The notes under the pieces: generated by a model
Databases searched by the model: none
Told to the model about the DNA's origin: nothing
The model's input: the letters and a program-made list of their open reading frames with translations, nothing else
Assembly: GCF_019039105.1 (NCBI RefSeq)
Contig: NZ_JAHPIV010000004.1
Coordinates: 62,001-126,000, forward strand
DNA length: 64,000 nt
Origin: Desertibacillus haloalkaliphilus
Lineage (GTDB): Bacteria > Bacillota > Bacilli > Bacillales > KJ1-10-99
Direction: 5' to 3'
Shown: piece after piece, positions 59,933 through 64,000 of the stretch
Position numbering within the stretch: position 1 is the first letter of the stretch
Layout of the letters: every line of letters begins with the position of its first letter
Program-made: the position numbers and the translations under genes

Positions 59933-61327
59933 TTACATCGAATGTAATGGTTTTCCTTCAGCTAATAAAGCAAGTTCCTTAATCACTTCGGATAAAGATG
60001 GATGTGGATGAATGATTGATGCAACTTCCTCGATAGTACTTTCTAAACTCATAATACTCGTCACACCGGTGACCAATTCATTCACATGCTCCCCTACGAT
60101 TGAAAAGCCTACAATCTCACCATATTTTTCATCTACTATAATTTTCGCCATACCTTCGGCTCTACCTAGACCATTAATTAATGCTTTTCCATTTCCTTGT
60201 AACGGAACTTTATACGCCTTCACTTGATTATATTGCTCTCGCGCTTGTTTTTCGGTTAGCCCTACTGAACTAATTTCTGGAGACGTAAAGACGGAACGGG
60301 GCACAAATTGATCTTCAAATTCAACCTTTTGACCCGCGATATTTTCCGCTGCTACAACGCCTTCATCATATGCTGCATGCGCCAATTGCCAGCTTCCAAC
60401 AATGTCACCCACAGCATAAATGTGCTTAACATCGGTCTGCATTTGTTTATTGACTTTAATAAAGCCTCTGTCTGCTTGTATACTAGTTTTATCCAGCTGT
60501 AAAGTATCAGCATTACTAGTTCGGCCCGCAGCAATTAAAACTTTTTCCGATGATAATGAGGATTGTTGACTATCTTTTTCTAGGAATAATGTCACTTCTC
60601 GATCGCTCTTACTAGAAGAGACAACCTTTGTATTTAAATGGAATTGTACACCTCGATTTTTAAGTGCTTTTACTAAATAGTTGACAGCATCTTGATCTTC
60701 ATTCATCAAAGCATGCGGTGCAACCTCAACGACAGAAACGTTGACACCTAACTGTGAAAAAATACTAGCAAATTCCATTCCAATAACGCCGGCACCGACG
60801 ATTGTAAGTGACTGTGGTAACTCCTTCCAGTTCAAGACGTCTGTACTCGAGACAACATGTTCTCCATCAAATGGGATTAGAAGTTCTGTCGGGCGTGTAC
60901 CTGCGGCAATAATAATATTTTCCGCTTCTATTTCTATCGTTTCTTTTTCGGTCATTACCTTTATTTGATTATCTGAAACAAATTCCGCTGTCCCACTAAT
61001 TACTTCAGCGCCTGCACGTTTTAATAAAGCATTGACCCCACCTGTTAATTGTTTGACAACCTTTTGCTTACTCTTTTGAAACTTGATTAAATCTAAACCA
61101 TGATAAGTGACATCCACTCCTAAGTTTTCCAGATCATTAACTTTACCGGTAGAATTGGCTAACTCCACCATATATTTTGTCGGTATACAGCCTACGTTTA
61201 AACAAGTTCCACCTAGATGTTGCTTTTCAATCAAAACGGTTTTTAAGCCTAATTGTGCAGCTCTTATGGCAGCTGCGTATCCCCCAGGGCCGCCACCGAT
61301 CACGACAGTTTGCCATTTTTTTTGCAA
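59933..61327 (-). CDS. Dihydrolipoyl dehydrogenase (E3)
   Basis: A 464-residue FAD/NAD disulphide oxidoreductase that reoxidises the lipoyl group of the E2 subunit. The FAD motif is GGGPGGYAAAIRAAQLG, the redox-active pair is GGTCLNVGCIPTKYMVE, the NAD motif is GAGVIGMEFASIFSQLG, and the dimer-interface histidine/glutamate is in IHPHPSLSEVIKEL. The start is TTG with GAGGTG 8 bases upstream. It lies directly downstream of the E2 gene, as in acetoin or branched-chain 2-oxoacid dehydrogenase operons. Confidence 0.95.
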   Translation of the reverse strand: MQKKWQTVVIGGGPGGYAAAIRAAQLGLKTVLIEKQHLGGTCLNVGCIPTKYMVELANSTGKVNDLENLGVDVTYHGLDLIKFQKSKQKVVKQLTGGVNALLKRAGAEVISGTAEFVSDNQIKVMTEKETIEIEAENIIIAAGTRPTELLIPFDGEHVVSSTDVLNWKELPQSLTIVGAGVIGMEFASIFSQLGVNVSVVEVAPHALMNEDQDAVNYLVKALKNRGVQFHLNTKVVSSSKSDREVTLFLEKDSQQSSLSSEKVLIAAGRTSNADTLQLDKTSIQADRGFIKVNKQMQTDVKHIYAVGDIVGSWQLAHAAYDEGVVAAENIAGQKVEFEDQFVPRSVFTSPEISSVGLTEKQAREQYNQVKAYKVPLQGNGKALINGLGRAEGMAKIIVDEKYGEIVGFSIVGEHVNELVTGVTSIMSLESTIEEVASIIHPHPSLSEVIKELALLAEGKPLHSM

Positions 61328-61355
61328 TGAACTTTCACCTCATTTCGAGTTATCA

Positions 61356-62648
61356 TTATTTAATTAAAAGTAGTTTAGGATTTTCGATAATTTGTATGAA
61401 CGCTTGAAGAAACTCTCCTGCAGTTGCGCCGTCGATCAAACGATGATCGAATGTTAAGTTATATCCCATCATATCGCCTACTATAATTTCACGGTTTTCA
61501 TTGACAATTGGTTTTTCTTTAATTTGTCCTACCCCTAAGATGGCAACTTCAGGTTGGTTCAAGATCGGTGTTGCGTAATAACCACCATAACTACCGACAT
61601 TTGTTATTGTAAAAGTTCCACCTGATACGTCATCTGTGGTGAGTGAACCATTTCTTGCTTTATCTACTAATCTCGTAAATTCATTAGCAATTTCATGTAA
61701 AGACAATTGATCAACATTTTTAATAACAGGTACGACTAACCCATCATCAATGGCTACTGCACAGCCGATATTAATATTTTTCCATTGGATAATCTCCTTA
61801 TCATTAATACTAGAATTAAAGACTGGGAGCTCCTTTAAAATAATAGATACTGCTTTAATAATTAAATGATTAAAGGATATTTTATAACCTAGATGTTCTG
61901 CGATATCATCATTTAATTCTTTTCTGAATTGCACGAGTTTGCTCACATTTACTTCATTAATATCAGTAAGCTGTGCTGCTGTTTGTAAACTTGAAACCAT
62001 ATGCTTTGCAATGTTCTTCCGCATGCCCTTTAAAGGTTTTCTTTCAGCGATTTGTTTTAAACCATGCTGTTTATTGTCAGGTTGTGATGAATCCGGTTCT
62101 TCAGTTGTTACAGCTTCAACGGTAGTGTTTTGCTCTTTGTTTTCAATTGCTTGAAGAACATCTCGTTTAACAATCGCTCCAGACGGTCCGCTTCCAGTTA
62201 CCATCGTTAAGTCAATGCCGTTTTCTCGGGCAATTTTTTTCGCCAAAGGAGTCGATTTCACTTTTCGATTCTTTTCAACAGCGTCTCCATTGCATGCAGT
62301 GAGTTCTGGTTTAAGAGTTTTTTGTTCCTGCACTTCATTCAGCTGTTTTTCTACGTTTTTATCGTCGTCTTTATGCTCTGACTGTTCATTATTTATGCTT
62401 TCGTATTCGTCCCTCGTTTCAGCAATTGTTGCTACAACAACCCCTACATCGTACTCCTCACCTTCATGACCGATAACTTTCACAAAACCGGAAGCTGGTG
62501 AGTCGATTTCATAGGTGACTTTTTCCGTTTGGATAGTAAGTATAATGTCACCTTTTTCTACTTGATTACCTTCCTCAATATTCCACTGATCAATCACTGC
62601 ACTTTGCATTTCAACACCAATTTTTGGTATTCTTAGTTCCGTTGCCAT
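61356..62648 (-). CDS. Dihydrolipoamide acyltransferase (E2)
   Basis: A 430-residue E2 subunit. The N-terminal lipoyl domain has the lipoylated lysine in TEKVTYEIDSPASG; a peripheral-subunit-binding domain lies near residues 140-175 (TPLAKKIARENGIDLTMV); and the C-terminal catalytic domain has the histidine/aspartate in FDHRLIDGATAGEF. Catalytic histidine and aspartate are both present. A single lipoyl domain and length resemble AcoC or PdhC of simple operons. ATG at 62648 has AAAGGTGGG upstream; a GTG at 62660 overlaps it. Confidence 0.94.
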   Translation of the reverse strand: MATELRIPKIGVEMQSAVIDQWNIEEGNQVEKGDIILTIQTEKVTYEIDSPASGFVKVIGHEGEEYDVGVVVATIAETRDEYESINNEQSEHKDDDKNVEKQLNEVQEQKTLKPELTACNGDAVEKNRKVKSTPLAKKIARENGIDLTMVTGSGPSGAIVKRDVLQAIENKEQNTTVEAVTTEEPDSSQPDNKQHGLKQIAERKPLKGMRKNIAKHMVSSLQTAAQLTDINEVNVSKLVQFRKELNDDIAEHLGYKISFNHLIIKAVSIILKELPVFNSSINDKEIIQWKNINIGCAVAIDDGLVVPVIKNVDQLSLHEIANEFTRLVDKARNGSLTTDDVSGGTFTITNVGSYGGYYATPILNQPEVAILGVGQIKEKPIVNENREIIVGDMMGYNLTFDHRLIDGATAGEFLQAFIQIIENPKLLLIK

Positions 62649-62663
62649 TGTTTTTCCCACCTT

Positions 62664-63635
62664 TTAGCGACACATCTCTTTTGCTTCATGGACAATTCTA
62701 TCGACTGTTGGAAAATGCGCATCTTCATTTACCCCTAAAGGAATCGGTGTAAATGCACCAGCAACTCGTTTAATTGGTGCATCTAAATCATAAATCAGTT
62801 CTTCAGAAATCATACTTGATACTTCAGCACCGAAGCCACTCTCTTTAGGCGCTTCATAAACCACCATGGCACGATTTGTCTTCTGGACCGACTCCAACAC
62901 CGCTTCTTTATCTAAAGGTACTAATGTTCTTAAATCTACAACTTCTACATCAATACCTTCCTTTTCTAACTTTTCAGCCGCTTCTAAAGACTGATATACC
63001 GGCTTTCCGTAAGTAATTATCGTTAAGTCTGAACCTTCTCTTTTAATGTCTGCTTTGCCTAAAGGAACAGTGTACTCTTCATCAGGCACTTCCCCTTTAA
63101 TACTAAAGAGAGCTTTATGTTCAATAAATACAACTGGATTATCATCTCGGATCGATGATTTAAGCAAACCTTTCACGTCATACGGGGTTGATGGATAGAC
63201 CACTTTCAATCCCGGAACATGAGTAAACCAGCTTTCTAAACTTTGTGAGTGGTGGATACCTGCGCGGAAACCTCCTCCAGCAAGTGTGCGTACAACCATC
63301 GGCACTTTTATATTTCCGTTGGTAACATAGTAGGTTTTGGCTGCTTGATTGGCTATTCCCTCTATCGCCAATGTAATAAAATCCATGTACATGATTTCAA
63401 CAATTGGACGGTACCCTATCATTGCGGCTCCAACACCTAGACCAGTGATACCCTCTTCACTAATCGGGCTGTCCTTTACTCGCCAGCTACCATATTTCTC
63501 ATGTAGCCCCCTTGTTAAACCAAATACACCCCCAGATTTTCCGATGTCTTGCCCAATCATAAACACTTTATCATCACGAGCAAGCTCTTCATCAAGTGCG
63601 TGGGTTATTGCCCATCTAAAATTTATTTTTCCCAT
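62664..63635 (-). CDS. TPP-dependent dehydrogenase E1 beta subunit (acetoin dehydrogenase-like)
   Basis: A 323-residue E1 beta subunit that with E1 alpha decarboxylates or cleaves a 2-oxo substrate and reductively acylates lipoyl-E2. It has VKDSPISEEGITGLGVGAAM (TPP-binding Glu region), TLAGGGFRAGIHHSQSLES (histidines near the thiazolium site), VVYPSTPYDVKGLL and VDLRTLVPLDKEAVL. Its IxHSQSLE and TLAGGGFRA features look more like acetoin dehydrogenase (AcoB) than pyruvate dehydrogenase, but the real substrate is not proven. AAAGGGTGG precedes the ATG. Confidence 0.9.
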   Translation of the reverse strand: MGKINFRWAITHALDEELARDDKVFMIGQDIGKSGGVFGLTRGLHEKYGSWRVKDSPISEEGITGLGVGAAMIGYRPIVEIMYMDFITLAIEGIANQAAKTYYVTNGNIKVPMVVRTLAGGGFRAGIHHSQSLESWFTHVPGLKVVYPSTPYDVKGLLKSSIRDDNPVVFIEHKALFSIKGEVPDEEYTVPLGKADIKREGSDLTIITYGKPVYQSLEAAEKLEKEGIDVEVVDLRTLVPLDKEAVLESVQKTNRAMVVYEAPKESGFGAEVSSMISEELIYDLDAPIKRVAGAFTPIPLGVNEDAHFPTVDRIVHEAKEMCR

Positions 63636-63664
63636 TACAATTCTTCCACCCTTTCATTTACTGT

Positions 63665-64000
63665 CTACGCATAAACATTTTTAAAAGTATCTGAGACTGT
63701 TGGGTAATCAGATTGAAGTGCAAATTCAATTGCTTCTTCCATCTCCTTTTCAACGCGAGCTTCGATCACTTTGATCTCCTCTTCAGTTGCAACTCCGTCG
63801 TTGATTAATTCCAATTTAAAAGCAAAGACAGGATCTCTTTTCGCCCAGTACTCTTTTTCCTTGTTGTCGCGATATTTCATCGGATCACCTTCATAATGGC
63901 CATCCAAACGATAAGTTTTTGCTTCTATCAAAGTTGGACCTTCACCTTTTCTAGCTTTTTCAATTGCATATTTAAAAGTTTCATATGATTTAATTGGACT
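63665..64000 (-). CDS. TPP-dependent dehydrogenase E1 alpha subunit (5' end beyond window)
   Basis: The C-terminal about 111 residues of an E1 alpha subunit are present: KARKGEGPTLIEAKTYRLDG, HYEGDPMKYRD, and ending in TVSDTFKNVYA. The open frame continues to the window edge without a start in sight, so the N-terminal part with the TPP-Mg motif is outside. It is 29 bp upstream of the E1 beta gene in the direction of transcription, so it is the first visible gene of the operon. An AcoA- or PdhA-like role follows from the neighbours. Confidence 0.9.
   Translation of the reverse strand, partial: SPIKSYETFKYAIEKARKGEGPTLIEAKTYRLDGHYEGDPMKYRDNKEKEYWAKRDPVFAFKLELINDGVATEEEIKVIEARVEKEMEEAIEFALQSDYPTVSDTFKNVYA

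Overview
The window is about 64 kb of a roughly 40% GC chromosome from a spore-former-type Bacillota, most likely a Bacillaceae species. The evidence is strong AGGAGG-type ribosome sites, frequent GTG/TTG starts, and a Bacillus-like gene set: an M32 carboxypeptidase like YpwA, YneR- and YneT-like proteins, parE-parC, FadH, a FadF-type Fe-S protein and NfrA. Three TRAP transporters (a family that is usually sodium-coupled), many acidic proteins and an orphan haem-copper-oxidase-like protein suggest, by inference only, a sodium-rich habitat and some anaerobic or nitrogen-oxide metabolism.

Layout. (1) 1-3078: the end of an alicyclic-acid operon (BadI-like ring hydrolase, AliA-like CoA ligase, BadH-like dehydrogenase) followed by a decayed second dehydrogenase. 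(2) 3.2-10.1 kb: small conserved genes, a carboxypeptidase, a three-gene operon (class II aldolase, FMN hydroxyacid oxidase, PanE-like reductase) behind a palindromic operator, and an orphan sensor kinase. (3) 10.1-12.1 kb: a dif-like half-site, decayed coding sequence, and a XerS-like tyrosine recombinase with a 15-bp inverted repeat upstream of its start. (4) 12.3-18.3 kb: a DctPQM TRAP transporter, a second PanE-like gene and a sigma-54 activator. (5) 18.5-34.5 kb: a large co-directional beta-oxidation operon with three acyl-CoA dehydrogenases, two thioesterases, an acyl-CoA ligase, two thiolases, two 3-hydroxyacyl-CoA dehydrogenases, an enoyl-CoA hydratase, ETF and a TAXI-type TRAP transporter. 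It starts at a near-perfect -24/-12 promoter with three upstream copies of an inverted repeat. (6) 34.6-44.8 kb: dehydrogenases, an MFS exporter, fadH, a FadF-type ETF:quinone oxidoreductase, nfrA, and a cluster with DUF3870-like, thioesterase, FabG-like, nitronate monooxygenase-like and metallo-beta-lactamase-fold proteins. (7) 44.9-48.6 kb, minus strand: DUF2254 protein, MIP18-type Fe-S factor, orphan oxidase-like membrane protein and DUF2249 protein. (8) 48.7-54.5 kb: yneT, parE, parC, a YdjM-like membrane protein and a good candidate dif site. (9) 55.1-55.6 kb: an OsmC-family gene whose conserved peroxidatic cysteine codon is an in-frame TGA followed by a SECIS-like hairpin, i.e. a probable selenoprotein. 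(10) 55.7-64 kb, minus strand: a 2-oxoacid/acetoin-type dehydrogenase complex (E1alpha, E1beta, E2, E3), a third TRAP transporter and a zinc-type alcohol dehydrogenase/quinone reductase homologue.

How it works together (inference): TRAP transporters import carboxylic acids, CoA ligases activate them, the dehydrogenase/hydratase/thiolase sets degrade them to acetyl-CoA, and electrons pass through ETF to the FadF-like membrane protein and the quinone pool. The standout observation is the OsmC selenoprotein candidate. Next are the sigma-54-controlled operon and the Bad/Ali-type cassette in a Gram-positive. No tRNA, rRNA, CRISPR array or intact insertion sequence was seen.
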